DNA from: Rickettsiales bacterium
Lineage (GTDB): Bacteria; Pseudomonadota; Alphaproteobacteria; Rickettsiales; UBA1997
Assembly: GCA_005787525.1 (NCBI GenBank)
Contig: SYAR01000025.1
Location: 1-32,170, forward strand
Length of the DNA stretch: 32,170 nucleotides
Direction of reading: 5' to 3'
The translations under genes and the position numbers were made by a program. The notes under the pieces are model-generated. The model saw only the letters and a program-made list of their open reading frames with translations. It ran no database searches and was not told the origin of the DNA. Below, piece after piece: positions 23,252-31,220 of the stretch (positions are counted from its first letter, which is position 1; every line of letters starts with the position of its first letter).

Positions 23252-24007
23252 TTAAATTATTTCTGGAACCGAAGCTTTTAAAGCTTTTTTAGAAACCTCA
23301 ACTATTTCGCCCGACTTCATGCTTCCTAGGATAAAAGGGCCAAAAGAAACGCGAATTAGGCGATTAACTTGCAAGCCGATATGCTCCATAATTTTACGAA
23401 TCTCGCGATTTTTACCCTCGGTTAAAGAAATTGTGAGCCAAGAATTTGAATCTTTTTCGGTGTCAATTTCAACTTTGATTGGACCATATTTGATGCCTTC
23501 GATCGAAATTCCTTTCGATAAAGCGTAAAGCCTTTCGTGATTGAGAGTGCCAAAAACGCGAGCACGATATTTGCGAATCCATTTATTTTTGGGAAGTTCG
23601 ATATATCTCGCAACCGCTCCATTAGTGGTTAGAAGCAACAAACCTTCGGTGTTAAAATCAAGGCGACCGATGCTGATTAAGCGTGGCAAGTTTTTTGGAA
23701 AAAAACTAAAAACGGTCGGGCGACGCTCTGGGTCTGACGTCGTGCAAATTGTGGCGACGGGTTTGTAAAATAAAAATAAGCGCGTTGGTTGTTTTTCGTT
23801 AATTAATTTTCCGTCAACTTTGATTGATTGATCGGTGATAAAAAGGGCGGGGTGATCAATATATTTACCATTAACTTGAACGCGACCCTCTAAAATCATT
23901 GCTTCGGCTTCGCGTCTAGAGCATAAACCACTTTGGGCAATTATTTTAGCAACACGAATGCCTTTTTCGTTAGAATTTTCATCTAAATTTTTTGAAATTT
24001 TATCCAT
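23252..24007 (-). CDS. rluB: ribosomal RNA pseudouridine synthase, RluB/RsuA family
   Basis: Isomerises a uridine in rRNA; RluB-type enzymes modify U2605 of 23S rRNA. From ATG 24007-24005 it has 251 residues. An S4 RNA-binding domain (GIRVAKIIAQSGLCSRREAE, ILEGRVQVNGK) occupies residues 16-70. The catalytic domain carries GRLDFNTEGLLLLTTNG with the catalytic Asp at 117 and ends with the EGKNREIRKIMEHIGLQVNR motif. An in-frame ATG at 24139 would add 44 residues lying inside the upstream amidohydrolase gene and is not supported. The chosen start overlaps the stop of that gene by eight bases, suggesting coupled translation. RsuA or RluE specificity cannot be fully excluded, but the S4 domain and NREIRKIME wording favour RluB. 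Confidence 0.9.
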   Translation of the reverse strand: MDKISKNLDENSNEKGIRVAKIIAQSGLCSRREAEAMILEGRVQVNGKYIDHPALFITDQSIKVDGKLINEKQPTRLFLFYKPVATICTTSDPERRPTVFSFFPKNLPRLISIGRLDFNTEGLLLLTTNGAVARYIELPKNKWIRKYRARVFGTLNHERLYALSKGISIEGIKYGPIKVEIDTEKDSNSWLTISLTEGKNREIRKIMEHIGLQVNRLIRVSFGPFILGSMKSGEIVEVSKKALKASVPEII

Positions 24008-24767
24008 GATTATTTTTAATTTTTTTATAAGAAGCTGATTGCTTAACAAATTCTTCAAAAAGTTTATTATCGGCTGAAGAAGTTTTGTATTCGGGATGCC
24101 ATTGAACGCCAATGCAAAATGGATGATGGGGATTTTCAAAAGCCTCGATTACGCCGTCGGGAGCCGTCGCAACAACTTTTAAACCATTACCAACATTTCC
24201 AATTGCTTGGTGATGCGAAGAATTGGCGGAAAATTTTTCTTGCTCGGTGATTTTATAAAATTGTGAATTTTTTTCAATTTTTAATTCGTGATAGGGTTTG
24301 CCATATTCTTTGAATTCGGCGAAATGACTTTGTTCATGATCCATTAATTGTGGATGGTCGGGAATATGTTGAATAATTTTTCCGCCTTTTAAAACGCTAA
24401 TTAATTGCATGCCGTTGCAAATCCCAAAAATCGGTAAATTAGTTTTCAAAGCTTTGCTGACAATTTCATGTTCGAAATTTTCTCTCGGCAAATTAAGTTT
24501 AACGGTTGGATGGACAAAATCTTCGCCATAACGCGAAGGGCTGATATCCATATATCCGCCAACAACCATTAAGCCATCAATCATTGATAAATAAGTGTCG
24601 ATGGCGTCGTAATTGTAAGTAAATAAAATGGGAAAACCGCCATTTTCAATGATGGCGTCGACATAATTAGCACGAATAGCATAATGATCTTTTTTAGAAT
24701 AACCATTGGCTGTACCTTCTTGAAAATCGGGCAAAATGCCGATGATTGGATGTGAGTTTTTGTTCAT
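24000..24767 (-). CDS. class I glutamine amidotransferase-like gamma-glutamyl hydrolase (peptidase C26)
   Basis: 255 residues, soluble. The nucleophile elbow FGICNGMQL places the catalytic Cys at 117, and the catalytic His and Glu are in QWHPEY (H224, E226). VVGGYMDISPSRYGE near 68-82 and LPRENFEHEIVSKAL are typical of the gamma-glutamyl-GABA hydrolase (PuuD) family, which cleaves gamma-glutamyl amide bonds. Its ATG overlaps the end of gshA by four bases (ATGA), and its end overlaps rluB. The placement directly after gamma-glutamylcysteine synthetase suggests work on gamma-glutamyl amides, perhaps as a repair or recycling hydrolase; this is inference. No other putrescine-degradation genes are seen. 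Confidence 0.88.
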   Translation of the reverse strand: MNKNSHPIIGILPDFQEGTANGYSKKDHYAIRANYVDAIIENGGFPILFTYNYDAIDTYLSMIDGLMVVGGYMDISPSRYGEDFVHPTVKLNLPRENFEHEIVSKALKTNLPIFGICNGMQLISVLKGGKIIQHIPDHPQLMDHEQSHFAEFKEYGKPYHELKIEKNSQFYKITEQEKFSANSSHHQAIGNVGNGLKVVATAPDGVIEAFENPHHPFCIGVQWHPEYKTSSADNKLFEEFVKQSASYKKIKNNHG

Positions 24768-26014
24768 AAATTTTTTAAAAATTGAAGTTCGATTGCTGAG
24801 GCTAAAGACGCCATCTTGGCAATTAATTCGTAAGTAATTATAAAATTATTTTTCGAATCGGTAAAATTACTTTCTTGAGGTAAATTTTCAAGATTATAAA
24901 AACTGGCTCCGCTAGCGTTCAAACTTATGTGATCGTCGCGAGATTGATTAGTGCGAAATAAATTTTCAGCAACATTGCCGTTAATCATGTAAATCATGGG
25001 TTCGCAAGGATTATTATTAATTTTATCGGCGGTAATTATGCCTTCTTGAATCATGACTTTGTGGGTTTGGGTCGAGCCTTTTAACATATTCATTTTATTA
25101 CGTTCTTTTTTGTTTATCTCAAGAACATCTTGCGGATTTGATACTGTCCAAACCGCCATTCCGTAGGTTCCGTTATCGGCTTTGATGTAGCAATATGGTT
25201 GATCTTTAATATTATATTCTAAATATTTTTCGGCGATTTTTTTTAAAATTTTATCAACATTTTTTGCCAAACATTCAAGCCCAATACTTTCTTTGAAATC
25301 AATGTCTTCGCAATGTTCATGCATTGAAGAAATAAGCCAAGGATCGAGATCTAAAATTTTGGCAATTTCATCGGCAATTTGATTATAAATAGTAAAATGT
25401 TGTGATTTGGTGCGTTGATGCCAACCCATGGCAATCGAAGGATTGACGGGGGTTGAGATGTTATTTAAAATTTCGGGAATTCCGTTGGTTAAATCATTAT
25501 TTAAAATTGCTAAATCGGCAAAAATATGTTGATTATTTTCATTTTCAATCGCCAATTTTCCAGAAATTTTTTGCAAAGGATAAAGAGTTATAGTGCTTTG
25601 ATTTTCAAGAGTTAAAACCGTTTTTAAAATTATTTCTGGATTGTAAGTTGCCACAAAAACTTGACATTTTTGACGTTGTAAAATCTCAACAATTATTGCC
25701 AAATTTTCGAGATAACGCATATTGCGCGTGTGATTTTCGGGAATGATAAAAATATTTTTTGGAATCGTGGAAAAATTTTTTGACAAAAATTTGGCGACCA
25801 AATTTTCGGCAATATTTTTACCCGATTCTGATAAATTATTAAAGCCTGCCGGATAGCAATTGGTGTCGATCGCGGAGATTTTATGAGAACTATGCCTTAA
25901 ATCAATCGAGTTATAAAAAAAAGCCGGATTTTCGTTAAATTTTTGTGTAAAAAAATCGTCAATTATTGATTTTTTCAAATGAATTTTTTGAGCGATGGTG
26001 TTGATAATTGTCAT
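24764..26014 (-). CDS. gshA: glutamate-cysteine ligase (T. ferrooxidans-type GshA)
   Basis: Joins glutamate and cysteine through a gamma-amide bond with ATP, the first step of glutathione synthesis. The 416 residues fit the proteobacterial family first defined in Acidithiobacillus, which is unrelated in sequence to E. coli GshA. Recognisable stretches are DTNCYPAGFNNL, IPENHTRNMRYLENL, ILNNDLTNGIPEIL, AMGWHQRTKSQHFTIYN, LDPWLISSMHEHCEDIDF, YIKADNGTYGMAVWTV, KMNMLKGSTQTHKVMIQEGI and SLNASGASFYNL. It begins three bases after the stop of the NDUFS4-like gene and its end overlaps the amidohydrolase gene. gshB is not in the window. Glutathione synthesis suggests an aerobic, oxidatively stressed lifestyle. 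Confidence 0.92.
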   Translation of the reverse strand: MTIINTIAQKIHLKKSIIDDFFTQKFNENPAFFYNSIDLRHSSHKISAIDTNCYPAGFNNLSESGKNIAENLVAKFLSKNFSTIPKNIFIIPENHTRNMRYLENLAIIVEILQRQKCQVFVATYNPEIILKTVLTLENQSTITLYPLQKISGKLAIENENNQHIFADLAILNNDLTNGIPEILNNISTPVNPSIAMGWHQRTKSQHFTIYNQIADEIAKILDLDPWLISSMHEHCEDIDFKESIGLECLAKNVDKILKKIAEKYLEYNIKDQPYCYIKADNGTYGMAVWTVSNPQDVLEINKKERNKMNMLKGSTQTHKVMIQEGIITADKINNNPCEPMIYMINGNVAENLFRTNQSRDDHISLNASGASFYNLENLPQESNFTDSKNNFIITYELIAKMASLASAIELQFLKNL

Positions 26015-26017
26015 GTT

Positions 26018-26302
26018 TTAATTGGTAAAATTTTCAGCGTAAGATTTGGGTTTTATTTTGAACTCTTGCGGTTCAACAACTTCATATTCAAAATTATTTT
26101 TGACGGCATAGTCAATCGCATCTTCTTTGTTGGTAAATTCAAATTTAAGTTGCGTTTGCGTGTTATCGCTAGAAACCCAACGCGTTAAATCATTGATTGT
26201 GCGTGAATTGGTTTCTTCGATTGGCGTTGCAAGCCATTTTTTACAATTTAATTTGCCTGATTGCATGGCGGATTTGGCTTGGCGATAAATTATTATTTTC
26301 AT
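26018..26302 (-). CDS. NDUFS4-like NADH dehydrogenase accessory subunit
   Basis: 94 residues of the ETC complex I NDUFS4/21 kDa family. Conserved features: MKIIIYRQAKSAMQSGK at the start, W near residue 43 in LTRWVSSDNTQTQL, FTNKEDAIDYAVKNNFEYEV, and the C-terminal KPKSYAENF. In mitochondria and alphaproteobacteria this subunit sits at the base of the peripheral arm of complex I and stabilises it. The family is essentially restricted to alphaproteobacteria and mitochondria, so it is a good lineage marker. It is the first gene after the dyad at 26331-26356 and lies three bases before gshA, so it probably heads the five-gene unit. Confidence 0.88.
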   Translation of the reverse strand: MKIIIYRQAKSAMQSGKLNCKKWLATPIEETNSRTINDLTRWVSSDNTQTQLKFEFTNKEDAIDYAVKNNFEYEVVEPQEFKIKPKSYAENFTN

Positions 26303-26330
26303 AAAAATTTTATAAAAAATTAGGTTTTCT

Positions 26331-26356
26331 ATTGTTTTAACATATATTAAAACAAT
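26331..26356. promoter_or_regulatory. 26-base dyad between ccmF and the NDUFS4-like gene
   Basis: Arms ATTGTTTTAA (26331-26340) and TTAAAACAAT (26347-26356) are perfect reverse complements around CATATA, and four of the six central bases also pair, giving 24 of 26 symmetric positions. It lies 29 bases upstream of the NDUFS4-like start and 34 bases downstream of the ccmF stop. The stem is too AT-rich and lacks a following T run on the minus strand, so an intrinsic terminator is unlikely. An operator for a dimeric regulator of the gshA-containing unit is the better guess. Confidence 0.45.
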
Positions 26357-26389
26357 AAATATTTTTATGGAAGAAATTTTATTTTTTAA

Positions 26390-28246
26390 TCAAGAACTTT
26401 TGACGAAAATTTTTAAAAAACCACTCAAAATTCCGAAGAAAATTAAGGCGACGCCGATCCAAATTAACGAAATCATCGGTTTGAAATAAGCACGAATGGC
26501 GTAATTTTCTTTTTCATCTTTAGTGCCGATGACGACATATAAATCATAAAGCGGATGATGATAAATGGCACTCTCATTGGTGGTGCGATCATTGATTGGA
26601 TAAAGTCTTAATTCGGGTTTTAGCGTTGTGATAATTTTGTTGTTTTTCGTTACTTCAAAAACGCCGATGCGAGCAATAAAATTCTTATCGGCGCGATAAT
26701 CGAGATTAGAAAATTTAATATCGAAATTATTGATCGCAAAAGTTTGATTTTTTTGTAAATTAATTTCCTTAATTTCAGCACCCGCATTAGAAATTATAAC
26801 GCCAATCATAATTAGTAAAAAACCGCCATGGGCAAGGGTTGAAATGAGTTTTTTGGAATGATAAAAATTTAAAATTAAAGCGTAAATTGCTAAAAATAAA
26901 TTTAACAAAATTAGCCATTCGATATTTTTAAAAATATAAAAAATAATTGCGGTGATGAGGGTTGAAGCCACTAAAATAATGGCGTTGGCGGGTTTTAATA
27001 TTTTTTTAAATTTGATTGAATTGGCGATAAAAAAAATAAAAAAAGGCACGAGCAAAATTCCGAAAACTTGATTATAATAAGAGGCGCCGATGCTAATAAA
27101 TTGATTAAATAAACCGCGAGATAAAATTGGGTAAATTGTTCCGATAAGAACAACGAGAAGGGCGGTGATCAGAAAATAATTATTAGCAATAATCAAAAAT
27201 AATTGACGATTTTTTTGTAAATTTTCCTTGGAAATTTTGATAAAATTTAAATTCTTGGCAAAAATATATAAGCCAAATCCGCCAATTATTGAGATTAAAA
27301 AAATAACGAAGAAACCGCGATTGGCACTGATGGCGAAGGAATGAACCGAAGTTAAAACGCCGGAGCGGGTTAAAAAAATTCCGAGCAAACATAAAATCAT
27401 GGTGAGGATTGCTAAAAATGCGCTCCAAGATTTCATGGCGGAATTTTCTTTGGCGAGCTTGAGGGCGTGGATTAGGGCGATTGCTGAAATCCATGGCATT
27501 AATGAAATATTTTCAACCGGGTCCCAAAACCAATATCCGCCCCAACCAAGTTCGCGATAAGCCCACCAAGAGCCAAGAGCAATTCCTAAAGTTAAAATCA
27601 TGAATGAAAAATAAACCAAATAACGAAGTGATTTTATAACTTTATCGTTGAAATCCTTTGAAATTAAGGATCCGATTGTGATGGCGAAAACTAGACTAAA
27701 GCCAAGATAACCAAAATAAAGCATCGGCGGATGAAGGGCCAAGCCGATATCTTGCAAAATTGGATTGAGTCCAAGCCCGTTTTGTGGTGTTGGAAAGATT
27801 CTTAAAAATGGGTTTGAGGTGAGGGCGGTGTAGGCGCAAAAAAGAGTGATAATAAAATTTTGAGTGGCAATCGAATTGATTTTTATGATGTTGGGCAATT
27901 TGCTAAAAAACGCAAAAATTAAATTATAAAAAGATAAAACCGAAATTAACAATAACATCGAGCCTTCATGATTGCCCCACGAGCCTGCTATTTTGTAAAG
28001 TAGGGGCTTGAGATGATGTGAGTTTTCGTAAACATTGGTAACCGAATAATCGGAAATTATAAAACTATAAATTAGGAAAATTTGCGATAAAATTGAGGCT
28101 CCAAAGCTTACGAAGCAAAGCATTAAATAGATTTTAGTAAAATCTTGGTCGCGATATTTTTGACGATAAAAAAAATAAAAAAAAGTTCCAAATAAAGTTG
28201 TCGATAAATTTAAAATTAACGATGCGAAACCAAGATTTGGAGCCAT
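26390..28246 (-). CDS. ccmF: cytochrome c haem lyase subunit CcmF
   Basis: Integral membrane protein that, with CcmH, attaches haem from CcmE to apocytochrome c on the periplasmic side. 618 residues, slightly shorter than the usual 630-660, with about 14 membrane helices. The WWD haem-handling motif is ELGWGGYWFWDPVENISLMP near residues 230-250. Further conserved parts are YKIAGSWGNHEGSMLL, HPPMLYFGYLGFS, LLGIFLTRSGVLTSVHSFA, and the periplasmic segment ending RLYPINDRTTNESAI (a TEV/NESAI match). It starts six bases after the thrC stop. Other ccm genes are not in the window. It indicates multi-haem-capable system I cytochrome c maturation. Confidence 0.95.
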   Translation of the reverse strand: MAPNLGFASLILNLSTTLFGTFFYFFYRQKYRDQDFTKIYLMLCFVSFGASILSQIFLIYSFIISDYSVTNVYENSHHLKPLLYKIAGSWGNHEGSMLLLISVLSFYNLIFAFFSKLPNIIKINSIATQNFIITLFCAYTALTSNPFLRIFPTPQNGLGLNPILQDIGLALHPPMLYFGYLGFSLVFAITIGSLISKDFNDKVIKSLRYLVYFSFMILTLGIALGSWWAYRELGWGGYWFWDPVENISLMPWISAIALIHALKLAKENSAMKSWSAFLAILTMILCLLGIFLTRSGVLTSVHSFAISANRGFFVIFLISIIGGFGLYIFAKNLNFIKISKENLQKNRQLFLIIANNYFLITALLVVLIGTIYPILSRGLFNQFISIGASYYNQVFGILLVPFFIFFIANSIKFKKILKPANAIILVASTLITAIIFYIFKNIEWLILLNLFLAIYALILNFYHSKKLISTLAHGGFLLIMIGVIISNAGAEIKEINLQKNQTFAINNFDIKFSNLDYRADKNFIARIGVFEVTKNNKIITTLKPELRLYPINDRTTNESAIYHHPLYDLYVVIGTKDEKENYAIRAYFKPMISLIWIGVALIFFGILSGFLKIFVKSS

Positions 28247-28252
28247 TTCAAA

Positions 28253-29659
28253 TTATATTTTTGCTGAAATAAATTTCTTCACCACATCGAGATTATTTTC
28301 CAAAATGGAAAATTTTTCTTCTCTTTCAAATAAATCATTTAAAAAATTTGGCAATTTTGGTTGCGGAATTTTTGCGGTTTCAATCGAGTCGGGGAACTTA
28401 GCGGGATGTGCCGTCGCCAAAGTAACGATCGCTTCACCGTGATAATCGGAAGTTTCCATAAATTTCTCAGTTGCTAAAGTGCCGATGGCGGTATGCGGGT
28501 CAAGAATTTCCCCGGTTTTTTCGTAATATTTTTGAATCGATTCGATGGTTTCGGCGTCGTTAATTTTAAAAGCGCAAAAATCTTTGCGAATATTTTTGTG
28601 AATTTCCGAAGGCATTTTTAAAATTCCTGTGCGTAAAAAATCATTAATTATTTCGGGAGTTTTTTGTTCGATTCTTTGAGCTTTTAAAGCGTCATAAATT
28701 AATCTTTCAAAATTGCTGGCGACTTGAATATTCATGCTCGGAGACAGAGTTTCAATCATGTCTTTTTTGCTATAATCGTTATTTTCGATGAAGCGTGTTA
28801 AAATGTCGTTGGAATTAGTGGCGATAATGAGTTTATTAATATTAAGTCCCATTTTTTTTGCCAAAAATCCAGCATAAATATCGCCAAAATTGCCACTTGG
28901 AACCGAAAATGAAATTGGAGTTTTCTCATCGCAGGCAAGACGCAAAGCACTATAAAAATAATAAACAATTTGTGCCATAATTCGAGCAAAATTAATCGAA
29001 TTTACCGCCACCATTTTTTTGCCATTGAGGAAATCTTGATCGCCAAACATTTTTTTCACCAGATTTTGACAATCATCAAAATTACCATTTAGAGCAATAT
29101 TAAAAACATTATCTTGAATAACCGTCGTCATTTGGCGACGTTGAACTTCGGAAACTTTTTGATGCGGATACATGATAAAAATTTCGGCATTTTTGCAATG
29201 CATGCAACCCTGAATTGCCGCCGAACCAGTATCGCCCGAAGTGGCACCAATAATTACAATTTTTTGATTACGAATTTTTAAAAAATAATCCAAAACATTG
29301 CCCAAAAATTGCAAAGCAAAATCTTTAAAAGCTAAAGTTGGACCGTGAAATAATTCCAGTAAATAATGATTTTTATCAAGTTGTTTAAGTGGAGCTATAG
29401 CTTGATGAGAGAAGGTCGCATAAGATTTCTCAATAATTTTTTTATATTCATCATTGGGAATTTCATTATCGACAAAAATGCGTGTGATTTCGAAAAATAA
29501 TTCTTGATAAGACATTTTGCGTAATTCTCGCAGTTTTTTTTCATCAAAACTTGGTAAAAATTCTGGGATATAAAGCCCGCCATCACTTGCTAAACCTTGA
29601 AATATTACATCTTCAAAATTTAAAATTGGCGCCGATAATCGAGTTGAGATAAATTTCAT
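28253..29659 (-). CDS. thrC: threonine synthase
   Basis: A PLP enzyme that turns O-phosphohomoserine into threonine. 468 residues, typical of the gammaproteobacterial/alphaproteobacterial type. MKFISTRLSAP and QGLASDGGLYIPEFLP form the start. LFHGPTLAFKDFALQFLGN carries the PLP lysine at 112. GATSGDTGSAAIQG is the phosphate-binding loop, followed by FNIALNGNFDDCQNLVKKMF and SVPSGNFGDIYAGFLAKKMG. TATAHPAKFP-type wording (LATAHPAKFPD) occurs near the end. It works two steps after Hom, encoded at 5337-6623. Divergent from rppH with 67 bases between, and likely cotranscribed with ccmF. Confidence 0.96.
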   Translation of the reverse strand: MKFISTRLSAPILNFEDVIFQGLASDGGLYIPEFLPSFDEKKLRELRKMSYQELFFEITRIFVDNEIPNDEYKKIIEKSYATFSHQAIAPLKQLDKNHYLLELFHGPTLAFKDFALQFLGNVLDYFLKIRNQKIVIIGATSGDTGSAAIQGCMHCKNAEIFIMYPHQKVSEVQRRQMTTVIQDNVFNIALNGNFDDCQNLVKKMFGDQDFLNGKKMVAVNSINFARIMAQIVYYFYSALRLACDEKTPISFSVPSGNFGDIYAGFLAKKMGLNINKLIIATNSNDILTRFIENNDYSKKDMIETLSPSMNIQVASNFERLIYDALKAQRIEQKTPEIINDFLRTGILKMPSEIHKNIRKDFCAFKINDAETIESIQKYYEKTGEILDPHTAIGTLATEKFMETSDYHGEAIVTLATAHPAKFPDSIETAKIPQPKLPNFLNDLFEREEKFSILENNLDVVKKFISAKI

Positions 29660-29726
29660 TGTTTGATTTTTGAATTAAAAAACTTTAATGTGTATTTATA
29701 AATAAATTTTAGCTAAAAAATCCATT

Positions 29727-30230
29727 ATGTCAACCATCGCAAAAAACATTAATCAACAAGAGCGACCAAACCACTTATATCGAAGTGGCGTTGGTGTTAT
29801 GCTCGTAAATAAGCATAAAAAAATTTTTGTCGGCAAAAGAATCGACAATCAGTCCGACTCATGGCAAATGCCTCAGGGTGGAATTGATGTCGGCGAGGAT
29901 GAAGATGTGGCAATGTTTCGTGAGCTTTTTGAGGAAACGGGAATTGCCAATAATTTTGTTAAAATTATCAAAAAAAGTGATAATTATTTTTATTATGATT
30001 TGCCTTATAAATTGCAAAAAAAATTTTGGGGCGGTAAATATTTAGGGCAAAGACAAAGATGGTATTTACTTGAATTTGAGGGCGATGATTCCAATATTAA
30101 TATTTCTTCGCAAGAGCCAGAATTTTGTGAGTGGAAATGGGTTGACAAAATAAATTTAATAGCATTAATTGTTAATTTTAAAAGAGAACTTTATCAACAA
30201 GTTATTAATGAATTTAATAATTTTTTATAA
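29727..30230 (+). CDS. rppH: RNA pyrophosphohydrolase
   Basis: A Nudix hydrolase that removes pyrophosphate from the 5' end of mRNA (and cuts dinucleoside polyphosphates), starting RNA decay. 167 residues. YRSGVGVMLVNKHKKIFVGK is the entry strand, WQMPQGGID the substrate loop, and the Nudix box is G51-x5-E57-x7-R65-E66-L-x-E69-E70-x-G72-I. KFWGGKYLGQRQRWYLLEF and EFCEWKWVD are family-specific. Called IalA in older alphaproteobacterial literature. It is followed six bases later by holC. No ribosome binding site is obvious before the ATG. Confidence 0.94.
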   Translation: MSTIAKNINQQERPNHLYRSGVGVMLVNKHKKIFVGKRIDNQSDSWQMPQGGIDVGEDEDVAMFRELFEETGIANNFVKIIKKSDNYFYYDLPYKLQKKFWGGKYLGQRQRWYLLEFEGDDSNINISSQEPEFCEWKWVDKINLIALIVNFKRELYQQVINEFNNFL

Positions 30231-30236
30231 ATAATT

Positions 30237-30653
30237 ATGAAAAAAGAAATTAATTTTTACGAAGTTGATGAAGGGGTTGTTAAAGCAATGGGTCCAGTGC
30301 TTCTCAAGATTCTCGATGAAAAAAAACGTGCTTTTATTTTTATCAAAAACCTTGAAAAAATTAAAGAAATAGATGCTTCTTTATGGAGTTATGGACGCAG
30401 TAAATTTATTCCGCATGTAACAATTTTTGATAAGGATTTTGTTAGCGTCGAACAACCAATTTTAATTTCTAATGAAGAAAAAAATTTAAATAATGCACAT
30501 TATCTGATTTTTTTAGACGAACCAAGTCAAGATTTTTTAAATGATTTTTCTCGGAGTTTTTATTTTTTTGAAAATTCGCCAAATTGCCCCAATATCAAAG
30601 CCGATAATTTCTTCAAAAAAGATAAGGGTAAATGGGCGAGAGTTTTGTTGTAG
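30237..30653 (+). CDS. holC: DNA polymerase III chi subunit
   Basis: 138 residues matching HolC: INFYEVDEG at the start, then KAMGPVLLKILDEKKRAFIF, EIDASLWSYGRSKFIPHVTI (the conserved L-W-x5-F-x-P-H motif) and EQPILISN, with RSFYFFEN toward the end. The chi subunit links the clamp loader to single-strand binding protein during lagging-strand synthesis. The gene is six bases after rppH and ends three bases before the next ORF, so the three may be one transcript. Confidence 0.88.
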   Translation: MKKEINFYEVDEGVVKAMGPVLLKILDEKKRAFIFIKNLEKIKEIDASLWSYGRSKFIPHVTIFDKDFVSVEQPILISNEEKNLNNAHYLIFLDEPSQDFLNDFSRSFYFFENSPNCPNIKADNFFKKDKGKWARVLL

Positions 30654-30656
30654 ATT

Positions 30657-31154
30657 ATGCTTGGGTTGTTTGAAGCTTTGGATGAAATAAATAAGTCTAT
30701 TTTTCAACATAATAAAGTAGAAAGGTCTAGACAGAATTCATCCAAAACACTTCCATTAAAAGATACTCCGAAGATAGATCCTGAAAATGAAGTTTTTGAT
30801 TTTTTTTCTACAATATTTAATCTGTGTTCAGTAGAGAGAAAACGAGATTGTGTTCGAAAAAACACACTTAATCCAACTCCAAATCCAACTTTTACAGATT
30901 CAACTCATATTGAAAAAAAATGCTATAAAATTTATAAAAATGAAAAAATCATGGCGATACTTGAATTGAATAATTCTGACTTTGAGGTTGTTGATGACCC
31001 TACTAATGTAGTATCGGATTTATATCAAATTAAACCTATTGGTGAATATTGGGAAATTAATAAAAAAAATGTAATAATAAAAAATAGGGATATAATAACA
31101 ACAATAAGTAAAAGAAGTAGTATATGTGGAGCAAGTAGTATTGCGTATATGTAA
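30657..31154 (+). CDS. hypothetical protein, 165 residues
   Basis: I do not recognise this protein. It starts three bases after the holC stop. The first 80 residues look partly disordered and include a charged stretch (NKVERSRQNSSKTLP). Residues 55-70 carry two cysteines (FNLCSVERKRDCVRKN), followed by a T-P-N-P repeat (LNPTPNPTFTDST). The second half is more ordered (KCYKIYKNEKIMAILELNNS, QIKPIGEYWEINKKNVIIKN). There is no signal peptide or membrane segment. Close spacing could mean cotranscription with rppH-holC, but the protein may be lineage-specific. Confidence 0.55.
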   Translation: MLGLFEALDEINKSIFQHNKVERSRQNSSKTLPLKDTPKIDPENEVFDFFSTIFNLCSVERKRDCVRKNTLNPTPNPTFTDSTHIEKKCYKIYKNEKIMAILELNNSDFEVVDDPTNVVSDLYQIKPIGEYWEINKKNVIIKNRDIITTISKRSSICGASSIAYM

Positions 31155-31220
31155 ATTGCAGAAATTTCTTAAAAAAATATATAAATCCATTTACAAATCA
31201 TCCTAAAATAATTTTATAAT

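Noticed and set aside
24008-24139. Longer rluB start adding 44 residues
   Set aside because: It lies within the amidohydrolase gene, and the S4 domain begins properly after the ATG at 24007.
26368-26490. Plus-strand 40-codon frame starting MEEILFFNQELLTKIF
   Set aside because: It runs almost wholly over the 3' end of ccmF in antisense, and its Lys/Ile-rich product is what an antisense frame of AT-rich DNA gives.
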